From the NCBI GenBank assembly GCA_031549145.1, contig JAVBQI010000235.1, positions 1 to 30,793 on the forward strand: a stretch of DNA of 30,793 nt. The letters are read 5' to 3'. The stretch is from JAVBSX01 sp031549145. Lineage in GTDB: Bacteria > Planctomycetota > Planctomycetia > Pirellulales > Thermoguttaceae. A model generated the notes under the pieces. It made no database searches and was not told the DNA's origin. It was given only the letters and a program-made list of their open reading frames with translations. Position numbers and translations under genes: made by a program. This document shows, piece by piece, positions 6,145-14,460 of the stretch; positions within the stretch are counted from its first letter, which is position 1, and the number at the start of each line of letters is the position of its first letter.

Positions 6145-8613
6145 ATGTCATCGACCGATTCTGAATTCACGTTATATATCGGCATTTATCTTATCCTGCT
6201 TCTCTCATTGGTCGGCATGGTTTATACAACCATCCGGGCAAAACGGCGGAAACAGTCCGTGCCGTTCCTCTTGGCGATCTGGGTCGGCTACCTGTTAATC
6301 CTCGTTTTCGGCGGATTGGCGAACTTCCTGACGATTCGCAACGATCAAAATTACTGGGTTGAATATTTTTCCGAGATTACCCGCGCCTACGCCAACGCCG
6401 TCGAGAAACTCGACCACTGGAAACTCGAATATTCGTACTCGGAATGGTCTTCCATCGTCGATCCGCAAGATCCGGAAAAAATTATCGTCGCAGCCGAACC
6501 GCGTTCGGTGCTGCATCCGGTTCCCAGCCGACGTTTTTTCGCGGCGCCGACCGGCTTGACCGCCGTATGGAAAGACGACGCGGAAATCGATTTTCGCTGG
6601 GATCCCGTTGAAGGGGCCAACGGCTATCAAATCCAACGAACGCAAACACCGGAGGATCCCGACAGTTGGGTCTACGTTCACCGGGTCTTCGAGAACCGTT
6701 TGACGGATCGTTGCGATCATCCCATCAAAGACGATCCCGCTCGCACGGCTCCCTTGTCTCGCGAGAAGAGGTATTACTTTCGTGTCCGGGCCATCTACAT
6801 GACGCCTGAGGATGATCCGGTTTACGCGAAAATCAAAAACCTCTTCGATAGCGGCGTCAAGGATTCGGAGGAGGTGGGATTCATCTATACGATGCGGCTC
6901 TACAACGACGATTACGCCTGTTTCATCGTCGGCCCTTCGATCGACGTCGATATCTCCGATCCGACGAAAGAACGCGGCGTCCCGATCGGCAAAAAGTACC
7001 CGCTCTTGCCCGTGATGCGGGAAGCGCTGGGGCTCGGCGGCGTAAGACCGCACGGAGAGGTCGATACGGCCCTGGTCGATGATGTTTGGGGACGTTGGAT
7101 CAAGGGGGTGGAGCCGATTTTCGCTCCGGACGGAAAGCTCGACGGTTTTTTAGGCGTCGATTTTCCCGCCGACCGTTGGCGAAATAAAATCATCGTCGCC
7201 CAAGTGTATCCTACGATTTTTCTCGTCTTCGTGCTTCTTTCGTATTTCGCCGGCGTCGGCTTGATCGTTTACCTCCGCCAGGCCGAGGAAAAACAGTTGC
7301 GGATTTCCGAGGAGTTGCGCGAGACCGTTGACAAACTGACGATCGCCCGAAAGATCGCCGTCTCCGCCGGACAGGCCAAAAGCGAATTCCTGATCAACAT
7401 GTCTCACGAAGTCCGAACGCCGATGAACGCCGTCCTGAACTTCGCCGAGCAAATGTGGTGTTCGCTGAAGCAGCATTGTCCACAAGAGAAACAGCAGCAA
7501 TGCGACGAATGGATGACACTGATTTCCCAAAACGGAAACGACCTGCTGCACATGATCGACGACATCCTCGATTTCATCAAGGCAAGCGACGATCAGTTCA
7601 AAGTTGAACAAGTTCCCGTCTCGCTCCAGGAGCTTCTCGATGAGCTTGAGACGGAAATGAGCAAATTGCCGGGGAAGGATAGCGGAATCGAATTGCGATT
7701 CATCCGGAAGCGGAGTTTGCCGGAATGGATTCTCAGTGATCCGAAACGGATTCGTCAAATTCTCGTTCATTTGATTAAAAACGGGATCAAGTTTACGGAA
7801 AGCGGAAGCGTTAGCGTCATTTACGGTTCGAAACTTCCCCACGAAACCCGGTACCATTTGCTCAGCGAAACGATTCCCGCGACGAACAGCCCTTCGAAAA
7901 AATCATTGATCCTCTATTTCGAGATTCTCGATACGGGGATCGGCATTGATCCGGATCAACTTTCGCATCTGTTCGAGCCGTTTTGGCAGGCGGACGGTTC
8001 GCTGACCCGGCAGCACGGCGGAGCGGGGCTTGGGCTTTCCGTTTCCAAGCGGATCGCCCAACGGCTGAACGGTGACATCTTTGTCGAAAGCGAACCGGGG
8101 AAAGGGAGTTCCTTTACCTTTGCGTTTCGCGCTCCTCTCTGTGAAGAGGGGCCAAAAACATCGCAACAAAAGGAATCGGAAAACGTCAAGGAACCGACGA
8201 TTGCCGAGAAAATGAATAAACCGCTCGAAGGCTTTCACATTTTGGCCGTCGACGACGTGCGAATCAACCTGGTCGTCCTCGTTTCCCAACTGAGAGAACT
8301 GGGGGCGGAATTGACGGAGGCGGAAAACGGTCGTGTCGCGATCGAGAAGTATCAGGCCGCCGAAGAGGCGGGGACGCCGTTCGATGTGATTTTAATGGAC
8401 ATGCAGATGCCGGTCATGGACGGGTACGAAGCGACGCGAACGCTTCGTGAACGCGGCAGCCGTTGCCCGATCATCGCGGTAACGGCCCATGCCTTGGCGG
8501 GGGATTGCGCGAAAACGCTCGAAGCCGGTTGCGATGCCTATTTGACCAAGCCGGTCGAACGGGGACGGTTCCTCGAAACGATCCTCACGCTTTGTCGTCC
8601 GGAAAAAACGTAG
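6145..8613 (+). CDS. Hybrid sensor histidine kinase with FN3-like sensor region and C-terminal receiver
   Basis: 822 residues from ATG 6145; an upstream TTG at 6106 is less likely. Order: membrane helix 1 (about 9-29), basic loop RAKRRK, helix 2 (about 38-62), a large outside region (about 63-350), helix 3 (about 352-374), HisKA with INMSHEVRTPMN (His421 the phosphorylation site), HATPase with the N box LIKNGIKFTESG, DTGIGI and GGAGLGLSVSK, then a receiver domain with AVDD, MDMQMPVMDG (Asp752 the acceptor), TAHA and TKPV. The outside region begins with a fibronectin type III-like segment (PTGLTAV, FRWDPVEGANGYQI, YYFRVRAIY, about 134-230). Autophosphorylation on His421 and transfer to Asp752 are expected. 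No Hpt domain or output regulator is adjacent, so the downstream partner is unknown. The stop overlaps a palindrome that may end transcription. Confidence 0.93.
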   Translation: MSSTDSEFTLYIGIYLILLLSLVGMVYTTIRAKRRKQSVPFLLAIWVGYLLILVFGGLANFLTIRNDQNYWVEYFSEITRAYANAVEKLDHWKLEYSYSEWSSIVDPQDPEKIIVAAEPRSVLHPVPSRRFFAAPTGLTAVWKDDAEIDFRWDPVEGANGYQIQRTQTPEDPDSWVYVHRVFENRLTDRCDHPIKDDPARTAPLSREKRYYFRVRAIYMTPEDDPVYAKIKNLFDSGVKDSEEVGFIYTMRLYNDDYACFIVGPSIDVDISDPTKERGVPIGKKYPLLPVMREALGLGGVRPHGEVDTALVDDVWGRWIKGVEPIFAPDGKLDGFLGVDFPADRWRNKIIVAQVYPTIFLVFVLLSYFAGVGLIVYLRQAEEKQLRISEELRETVDKLTIARKIAVSAGQAKSEFLINMSHEVRTPMNAVLNFAEQMWCSLKQHCPQEKQQQCDEWMTLISQNGNDLLHMIDDILDFIKASDDQFKVEQVPVSLQELLDELETEMSKLPGKDSGIELRFIRKRSLPEWILSDPKRIRQILVHLIKNGIKFTESGSVSVIYGSKLPHETRYHLLSETIPATNSPSKKSLILYFEILDTGIGIDPDQLSHLFEPFWQADGSLTRQHGGAGLGLSVSKRIAQRLNGDIFVESEPGKGSSFTFAFRAPLCEEGPKTSQQKESENVKEPTIAEKMNKPLEGFHILAVDDVRINLVVLVSQLRELGAELTEAENGRVAIEKYQAAEEAGTPFDVILMDMQMPVMDGYEATRTLRERGSRCPIIAVTAHALAGDCAKTLEAGCDAYLTKPVERGRFLETILTLCRPEKT

Positions 8614-8632
8614 TATACCGGCTACGGTATAC
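8613..8632. terminator. Palindrome GTATACCG-gcta-CGGTATAC between convergent genes
   Basis: A perfect 8-bp stem with a 4-base loop, starting on the last base of the kinase stop codon and 36 bases from the stop of the convergent rhamnosidase gene. It is the inverted version of the dispersed palindrome at 2517 and 17894. It may act as a terminator from either side, but only a short T/A tail (ACAAAATTTA) follows on the plus strand. Confidence 0.55.
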
Positions 8633-8668
8633 AAAATTTACACCTCAACCGAGTTTCGGTGAGTGCCC

Positions 8669-11053
8669 CTATTTCCCGGTTTTCGCTTCAATGCTCCAAC
8701 TTCCGGTCGGAAAAACGGCGTAATAATAACCGCTTGAGCTTTCGTCCGACCAGGCGGAGGGGGATTCTTGGCTCTTTTGCTCCGCTTTCGCGGTAAGGCT
8801 TCCCGGCGAGGCGACATATTTCGTTGGAATTTGGACATGCGCCCGAGTGTCCGGCGGTACCGTCAATTTCAGCGAAAAGGTCGATTCCGACCGATTCAAC
8901 TCGACACGAATATCACCGTATTGCGTCGGGGTTGTCGAACGAATCCATTTCAAAGCCCCCATTTGCGGGGCAATCACGAAATTCTTGAAATTTCCGCCCT
9001 CCGGAAGCTGCACACCCGTCGCATATTGCGAAAGCAGCGTCAGCCCGCCGCCCGACCAGGCGTGATTGGTCGTCCCGCCGCCGTACCCTTCGGAGCCGAT
9101 TCCCCAGCCTTCCCAAAGCGTCGAGTAATCTTCGTTCTCGACCATTTTGGCGAACCGCTCCTTCATTCTCGCGAGGGCATCCTCTTCGTAACCCATTTTG
9201 AAAAGGGCTTCAAGGACATACTTTTCCATATAAGGGCTCGCATGTTTTTGTTCGAGCAACACTTTGCGGATCGCGGGATAGTTTTCCTTTTTGGCCAATC
9301 CGGCGATCACGGCCATTGCATTGGCCCGGTCGTCGGTCTTGCCGCCGTATTTCGGGTCGCGGTACTCTTTCCCGTTCCAAAACATCTTGTCGAAATGATC
9401 GGCGATGCGGTCCGCCTTAATCCGGTTTTTCTGCATGTTCCAGTCGTTTTCGACGATCCGCGACATTTCGAACTGCGACCGAAGCGCAAGGTAATACCAG
9501 CAGTTGGCGAGCACCCGGAGGTCGATGTTCTCGCCCCAGTCCCCCCAATCCCAGGCCCCCGTCCGGTGCAGGATCAGATTGTCGTCGCCGAACTGCCAAA
9601 CGTCCATATACCGCTCGATTCGCGGGTACAGATCGTGCAGCGGCGTGTAATCGTTCGCGTATCGGTACCAGGTCCCGAAGCCGTACGGCCCGATGCTGGC
9701 GAGCATTTGCAGCGGCAATTCCCGGTCCCAGTTCCCGGCTGGGCAGGGGGAAAAGATCGTCCCGTCCTCTTTTTGCCAACGCATCAGTTCGTACATCCCT
9801 TTTTTCGCAAGGGTCGCGCTTTTCGGATCGAGCGCGTAAAAGGCTTCGCCGAGTTCGTTGACGGCGTCCCCCCACCATTGAGCTCGCTCACGGTCCGGGC
9901 AGTCAAAATAAGTGTCCCGCATCGTGATGTAAAGCGTCCGCCTCGCCTTTTCCCAGAGCTTGTTATAAAACGGGTCGTCGCACTCGAATGAGCCGGCGAA
10001 TTCCGCGTTGAAACCGGTTTCGCGGAATTTCAGTTCCAGGATTTTGACCCCCGAGGGGATCGTGTAAATCATTTCCTGCCCGTTCATCCAACCGAGCGAT
10101 TCGTATTCCTGAACACCCTCTTTGGTAATGTACTCGGCCCGGACGTTGTACTCGCTACCCCCCATGTAATCGTCCGTCCGCATGTCGATTTTCAATCCGG
10201 CGGGTGCCTCGATCTTCAAATAAGGCGTAACCTGGGCATTGTAAGGGAGCCGACAGCGAATCGGCTCCGCTCCGGAAACGGCCGGGACGCTCGCGGCGTT
10301 GAGATAATTTTTCAAGCCGAAATCTTTCCAATGCGGGATCGGCCGCTCGTACAGCCGGTTCCAGGGACCGATCGGCGGCTTGCCGACGGTTTGAACGGGA
10401 GTCCAAGCGGAATCGTCGAACTCGACGGCCTTCCAATCGCCGGGAAACTCGAATCGGGCATCATACCGGATATTCGATTCCGGCAGCCGGTAATTCGGTT
10501 GCGGGTCCTCGGTTTTGATGTCGTAAGGGGCGAATCCCCGCTGTTCGTTGTCGAGATTGCTGAGAATTTTTCCTTTCCAATCGCCGTTGCTCAGTAGCCG
10601 CAGCCCGGTGGGGCCGTTGGTCGAAGCGTCGAACAGGAACCCGGGCGAGCCGCTGCTTTTGTGCGAAAAGCCCTCTTTCCCGAAATACCACATCAAAACG
10701 GCGACCGTGTTTTTTCCTTTTTGCAGCAAACCGGCGAGATCGACGACGTCGAAATAGGTATCTTCCGGCGTCGGGCCGCGTTTCAGTTGCCCTTCGAAAA
10801 CGACCGGCTTGCCGTTGACGTACAGCCAATACTTGGAATCGCACGCGATGCGGCAAAGAGCCTTTTCGGGGACCGCATCCAGCTCGAACGACTTGCGGAA
10901 GGCGAACCAGAGGTTGGACGGAACCGGCTCCGGCAGCCCGGCGGCGAGAACCCAATCGGCTTGAAAATCATTCGTCGGCCCATAATGCTCGCCCCGCAGC
11001 GAATTCGAAACAGCGAGAAAACACAGCAGCAAGAAAAAAAGGATTTTTTTCAT
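8669..11053 (-). CDS. Secreted alpha-L-rhamnosidase-like glycoside hydrolase (GH78)
   Basis: Removes terminal alpha-L-rhamnose from plant or algal glycans in family GH78. The protein has 794 residues from ATG 11053, beginning with a signal peptide (MKKILFFLLLCFLAVSNS). N-terminal beta-sandwich domains follow, with YWLYVNGKPVVFEGQ typical of the carbohydrate-binding part. The (alpha/alpha)6 catalytic domain carries DTYFDCPDRERAQWWGD (about residue 385), matching the GH78 DCPxRDE region that supplies the general acid. Next come WDWGDWGENID, and STLWEGW (about 646), which matches the second catalytic Glu region, with NHAWSGG just after. The motif reads DRERAQWWGD rather than the more common RDERxGWxGD, so the subfamily is divergent and the sugar specificity uncertain. 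It is preceded by a 70-bp palindrome and has no clear ribosome site. Confidence 0.82.
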   Translation of the reverse strand: MKKILFFLLLCFLAVSNSLRGEHYGPTNDFQADWVLAAGLPEPVPSNLWFAFRKSFELDAVPEKALCRIACDSKYWLYVNGKPVVFEGQLKRGPTPEDTYFDVVDLAGLLQKGKNTVAVLMWYFGKEGFSHKSSGSPGFLFDASTNGPTGLRLLSNGDWKGKILSNLDNEQRGFAPYDIKTEDPQPNYRLPESNIRYDARFEFPGDWKAVEFDDSAWTPVQTVGKPPIGPWNRLYERPIPHWKDFGLKNYLNAASVPAVSGAEPIRCRLPYNAQVTPYLKIEAPAGLKIDMRTDDYMGGSEYNVRAEYITKEGVQEYESLGWMNGQEMIYTIPSGVKILELKFRETGFNAEFAGSFECDDPFYNKLWEKARRTLYITMRDTYFDCPDRERAQWWGDAVNELGEAFYALDPKSATLAKKGMYELMRWQKEDGTIFSPCPAGNWDRELPLQMLASIGPYGFGTWYRYANDYTPLHDLYPRIERYMDVWQFGDDNLILHRTGAWDWGDWGENIDLRVLANCWYYLALRSQFEMSRIVENDWNMQKNRIKADRIADHFDKMFWNGKEYRDPKYGGKTDDRANAMAVIAGLAKKENYPAIRKVLLEQKHASPYMEKYVLEALFKMGYEEDALARMKERFAKMVENEDYSTLWEGWGIGSEGYGGGTTNHAWSGGGLTLLSQYATGVQLPEGGNFKNFVIAPQMGALKWIRSTTPTQYGDIRVELNRSESTFSLKLTVPPDTRAHVQIPTKYVASPGSLTAKAEQKSQESPSAWSDESSSGYYYAVFPTGSWSIEAKTGK

Positions 11054-11107
11054 ATCAAAGGTCGGGGTTGTTGTTAAAATTCTTTCCAAAAAGGTACCGC
11101 CCTCACG

Positions 11108-11177
11108 GAGCCGCGTGCTAAGCACGCGAAGTATCAACTCGGCGTCGTCTGCACTTCGCGTACACAGCACGCGGCTC
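11108..11177. repeat. 70-bp nested palindrome upstream of the rhamnosidase gene
   Basis: Outer arms GAGCCGCGTGCT (11108-11119) and AGCACGCGGCTC (11166-11177); inner arms CGCGAAGT (11125-11132) and ACTTCGCG (11153-11160). It lies between the stop of the zinc-ribbon gene (11186) and the start of the rhamnosidase gene on the same strand. It could separate the two transcripts or be a mobile palindromic repeat. Confidence 0.75.
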
Positions 11178-11185
11178 TGTTGCGG

Positions 11186-12196
11186 CTATTCGTTTTTGGC
11201 GGGTTCCGACCGCGGCCAACCGTCGACCTCGCCCGACAGCGGATCGAGCGGCGGCAACCCGGACTGTGGCGTCGCCGGAGGTTGCATCGGCGGCCCGGCA
11301 GTGACCGGTCGCGGAAACGACTGCCCGGTGATCGACAAATAAACGATCGCCCAAAAACAATACATGAACGGCAGCAACAGGATACCGCCGATGTAACAGG
11401 TGCAACAAGTAAAACACATTCCGCCGATCGCGAATACGAACAGATTCCCGAAAATCACCCAGGTGTTGCCGGCACTGAAAGCATAAGAACTCAGCAAGGA
11501 TTGAATGGGCCCTTCGTTCCGGTCGACGAGAAAAGCAACGCCGCACCCGAGTCGGGCGGAGACAAGCATTGAGAAAAACAGCAGGAAAAACACGACACAA
11601 ACCAACAAAGCCGTTCCCATAGGCTGGGCGTCTTCAACGTGTTCTTGGAGGAGAATCGCGTAGCGGATGAGAAAGAGTGCCGGAACCGTAAAAACCGAAT
11701 AAAGAAGAAGGAGAATCAAATATTGCAAAAGATAATTGAAAATCTGCCCCGCCCGGGGAATTAGCAGCGAGAGTTTTTGTGGTCCGCCGCGAACGAGATG
11801 TAGGGCATACCGGGTGCTACCGACAACCAAACCCAGTCCGCAAATCATTGCCAACACGAAAAAGACAACGCTTACAATGATGATCACAATGTTTATTTCC
11901 CGGGGAAACTGGTCGAGAAGCCCTATGAGACGGCCAAAAATCTGAAACGGAATGTTGATCAGGATTGCGGCTACGATCACAACTAACCCAAAAACCAGGA
12001 ATTCGCTGAACCGGGCGCAAAAAACCGCCCAGGTATCCTGCAAGAGCCGGAGAAATTGAACCCGCGCCGGCGTCAACACGGCCGGGGCGACGATTTGAAT
12101 TTCCTGGCAGTAGGGGCATTGGGTCTTTTGACCGAGAACCTCTTCCGGAATCTGGAGCCGGGCACGGCAACGAACGCAGTTGAATTCAATCGACAT
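11186..12196 (-). CDS. Zinc-ribbon membrane protein of unknown function
   Basis: 336 residues from ATG 12196 (MSIEFNC). The N-terminus is a zinc ribbon with two Cys pairs, CVRC (residues 7-10) and CPYC (27-30). A stretch of strongly hydrophobic segments follows, at least five, from about residue 65 to 295. They include FLVFGLVVIVAAILINIPF, INIVIIIVSVVFFVLAMI and YLILLLLYSVFTVPALFLI, then a Cys-rich turn (CFTCCTCYIGG). The C-terminal tail is Pro-rich and probably cytoplasmic. The layout resembles planctomycete proteins in which a zinc ribbon precedes a DUF-type membrane domain, but I cannot name the function. It lies 132 bases upstream of the rhamnosidase gene on the same strand, with a palindrome between them, so co-regulation is possible but not shown. 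Confidence 0.75.
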   Translation of the reverse strand: MSIEFNCVRCRARLQIPEEVLGQKTQCPYCQEIQIVAPAVLTPARVQFLRLLQDTWAVFCARFSEFLVFGLVVIVAAILINIPFQIFGRLIGLLDQFPREINIVIIIVSVVFFVLAMICGLGLVVGSTRYALHLVRGGPQKLSLLIPRAGQIFNYLLQYLILLLLYSVFTVPALFLIRYAILLQEHVEDAQPMGTALLVCVVFFLLFFSMLVSARLGCGVAFLVDRNEGPIQSLLSSYAFSAGNTWVIFGNLFVFAIGGMCFTCCTCYIGGILLLPFMYCFWAIVYLSITGQSFPRPVTAGPPMQPPATPQSGLPPLDPLSGEVDGWPRSEPAKNE

Positions 12197-12341
12197 TTCG
12201 ACGACGGGGGCAAGAGAAAAGAAAAGGACAGGCAATCACCTTGTCGGTTATCTTAGCGGATTTTGGCGGTTGGGGGAAGAATGAGTTGAATAAAGTGTAG
12301 AGAGTATAAGGACAACAGAGTCAGTGTTATAGAGCTGCGCA

Positions 12342-12433
12342 AAAAAATTTGATCTGACTCTCCGTCATCCCCGCGCAGGCGGGGATCCAGAGATTACGGT
12401 TTTCCTCTGGACCCCCGCCTGCGCGGGGGTGAC
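12342..12433. repeat. Long inverted repeat with GTCATCCCCGCGCAGGCGGGG arms (copy A)
   Basis: Arms 12364-12392 and 12405-12433 pair in 27 of 29 positions around a 12-base loop. The CCCGCGCAGGCGGG core is, as I recall, found as an intergenic repeat in many unrelated bacteria. A flanking segment, 12342-12372, recurs at 14430-14460 with 29 of 31 positions identical. The repeat sits 13 bases beyond the stop of the glycerol-1-phosphate dehydrogenase gene and may stop transcription there. Confidence 0.8.
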
Positions 12434-12446
12434 GAAGGGCATTTCA

Positions 12447-13808
12447 TTAACTTTGTGCTAACTCTTCCCAGATTCCTCCCGGGGCGAAGAGCGGGGCGAC
12501 ACAATGGTCGAATCGGCCGGTTTCGAGCAGGAAATCGAGAACGGTGTAACGCGAACGAATCCGTTGGGCCAAGCCGATGCTGCGCCGCAACCGCACACGG
12601 TCGATCCCGATCTCTTCCGGCTCCGTGATTGCCCCGGCAGCCCGAAGTTTCTCTTGGAGCAGACGAGCCCCGAGCAGTTGCCGTCGCAATTTCGTCCGTA
12701 GCTCTTCCCAAACTTCGATCGTGCGGTCGAACCGAGCGAGCAACGCCGCATCGTCGAGCCATTTTTCATGGCTTTCCGCGATCACCCGCTCAATCAAGCC
12801 GGCTCCGGAAAACGAATCGCGAATCAACCGTTCCGTTTGATCCCAGCTCCGCCGGGTTTGTACGACCGTCCGCCTCGATTCGAGAAGATCGCTTTTTTCG
12901 AGAAGCAACACCTGTTCGTACAAGGCTGCCGTCGTGATCGCCCCGATCCCGACCTTAAACCCATGCAACGGCACCTCTCCTTGAAAGAGATGGTGTTCGT
13001 TGTCCCAAAGATGCGAGAACTGGTGCTCCGCTCCCGAGGCCGTGCGGGAGGTTTTCGATTTCTGTATCGCCAATCCGCTCATCAGCAACCCTTCAATCAG
13101 GCCGAAGAGGGCGGTCTGATCGTGATTCGCGATCCCTTCCGGATCGCCGATCCAATCGCGGAGCGGCTCCTGCACCATCGACCAGCCGATCGGATCGACC
13201 GCTTCCGCTCCGAGGGCATCGGCGAGGAGCCAATCGGCCCCGGCCGGAATTTTGGCGAGCAGATCGGCGTACCCGGCGGCCGAGAGCCGGGGCGGTGAGC
13301 GGAGAATCACGTCCCGATCGACGAGCACGGCGAGGGGGGCGGGCGCGAAAACGGTTTTCTTGAACCCATCAATTTCAATCGGCGCTCCGTAAGCGGCGTA
13401 CCCGTCCATAGACGCGGCCGTCGCGAAGACCAGGTATCCCCGCCCCGATTCAAAGGCCGCGAGCTTGACCAGATCGTTAATCGTCCCGGAACCGACGGCG
13501 ATCGGAACCGCTTCGGTCGTCCGGAAACGCTCCTTGAGCCGTTCGATCCGGCGTTGTTCGGCGCGAAGGTTCGGCTCTTCGAAAACCAGCGGTTCTTCGA
13601 GGGCGGTTTGTCCTTCGACCTGCAATTCGTGTAACAACGCTTTTCCGGCCGCCGCGAACGTGTTCCGATCCGCGATCAGGATCGCCGGTTGTTGCCCACA
13701 ACAGTCGCGGAACACCGATCCGGTCCGGGGCAGGACTTTGTCGCCGATTTCGATTCGCCGGGTCGTTTCCGCCAACCGGAGTGCTTCTTCGATTCGTGAT
13801 CGGGGCAT
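12447..13808 (-). CDS. sn-Glycerol-1-phosphate dehydrogenase (AraM/EgsA family)
   Basis: Reduces dihydroxyacetone phosphate to sn-glycerol-1-phosphate, the backbone of archaeal-type lipids and, in Bacillus, of heptaprenylglyceryl phosphate. The protein has 453 residues from ATG 13808. Family features: the nucleotide-binding GSGTINDLVK (106-115), the substrate loop SMDGYAAYGAPIEIDGFKK (133-151), and the metal-binding SGAEHQFSHLWD and LHGFKVGIG segments with their His residues. It is longer than AraM (about 394) mainly at the C-terminus. The first 74 codons of the open frame overlap the preceding gene and are not used; no strong ribosome site is seen. It follows the isochorismatase-family gene by 52 bases, so the two are likely cotranscribed. 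The ether-lipid role in this organism is inference; no GGGP synthase-like prenyltransferase is in the window. Confidence 0.87.
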   Translation of the reverse strand: MPRSRIEEALRLAETTRRIEIGDKVLPRTGSVFRDCCGQQPAILIADRNTFAAAGKALLHELQVEGQTALEEPLVFEEPNLRAEQRRIERLKERFRTTEAVPIAVGSGTINDLVKLAAFESGRGYLVFATAASMDGYAAYGAPIEIDGFKKTVFAPAPLAVLVDRDVILRSPPRLSAAGYADLLAKIPAGADWLLADALGAEAVDPIGWSMVQEPLRDWIGDPEGIANHDQTALFGLIEGLLMSGLAIQKSKTSRTASGAEHQFSHLWDNEHHLFQGEVPLHGFKVGIGAITTAALYEQVLLLEKSDLLESRRTVVQTRRSWDQTERLIRDSFSGAGLIERVIAESHEKWLDDAALLARFDRTIEVWEELRTKLRRQLLGARLLQEKLRAAGAITEPEEIGIDRVRLRRSIGLAQRIRSRYTVLDFLLETGRFDHCVAPLFAPGGIWEELAQS

Positions 13809-13860
13809 ATCATCGTCTTGAAAAACGAGGGGTAGGAGCGCGAAGTACCGGCTCAATGGG

Positions 13861-14415
13861 TCAGTCGGTTCTTTCTTTGACCAGTCGGCTGATTTTTTTG
13901 AACGTCGGGTTGTCCGCAGTCCGACACCATTCGAACAGCGTCGTTTCCGTCGTCGTGAGCACGGCACCGGCCTGCTCAAGCCGCCGCAAAGCGGTTTCGT
14001 GGTCCGGGAGAAACCGGCTGCCGAGAGCATCCGTCAGCAGAAAAACGGTTTTCCCCCGTTCGAGAAAATCGAGTGCGGTTTGTAGCACGCAAACATGGGT
14101 TTCGACCCCACACAGGAAGATATTTTGATAATGTTCCCGATCGATCCGATCCGAGAATTCGGGACAACCGAGACAGGAGAAGGACTTTTTGGGCAACGGC
14201 CGCACGTCCTCCGGAAAGACCTCGGCGATCGCCGCAACCGTCGGGCCGAGCCCTTGTGGGTATTGCTCGGTCGCGTTAACACGGACGCCGAGTTCGTTCG
14301 CTCCCAGAACGAGTCGCCGTGTGTTGGCAATGATCTGATCCGCCTGCCGGATCGCCGGCATCAAACGTTCCTGGAGGTCGATTAGAAGCAACTGACTGTT
14401 TTCAGGAGAAATCAT
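13861..14415 (-). CDS. Isochorismatase-family cysteine hydrolase
   Basis: 184 residues from ATG 14415. This family of small alpha/beta hydrolases includes nicotinamidases, isochorismatases and YcaC-like enzymes, all with an Asp-Lys-Cys triad. The triad is readable: Asp13 in LLLIDLQERL, Lys77 in LPKKSFSC, and Cys109 in GVETHVCVLQTALDF, with the preceding cis-peptide region intact. The C-terminal half lacks the metal-binding Asp-x-His of true nicotinamidases in the expected place, so a YcaC-like hydrolase of unknown substrate is the safer label. The gene lies between the sulfatase and the glycerol-1-phosphate dehydrogenase on the same strand, 52 bases from the latter. A 31-bp repeat separates it from the sulfatase. 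No link between the three activities is obvious. Confidence 0.85.
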   Translation of the reverse strand: MISPENSQLLLIDLQERLMPAIRQADQIIANTRRLVLGANELGVRVNATEQYPQGLGPTVAAIAEVFPEDVRPLPKKSFSCLGCPEFSDRIDREHYQNIFLCGVETHVCVLQTALDFLERGKTVFLLTDALGSRFLPDHETALRRLEQAGAVLTTTETTLFEWCRTADNPTFKKISRLVKERTD

Positions 14416-14429
14416 CAGCGTATTGTACC

Positions 14430-14460
14430 AAAAAATTTGATCTGACTTTCCGTCATTCCC
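14430..14460. repeat. 31-bp repeat, copy B, overlapping the sulfatase stop
   Basis: 29 of 31 positions match 12342-12372, in the same orientation. The sequence begins AAAAAATTTGATCTGACT and ends just inside the sulfatase reading frame, so the TGA stop (14453-14455) and the last two codons come from the repeat. The long hairpin arms of copy A are missing here, which suggests a truncated copy. Confidence 0.8.
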
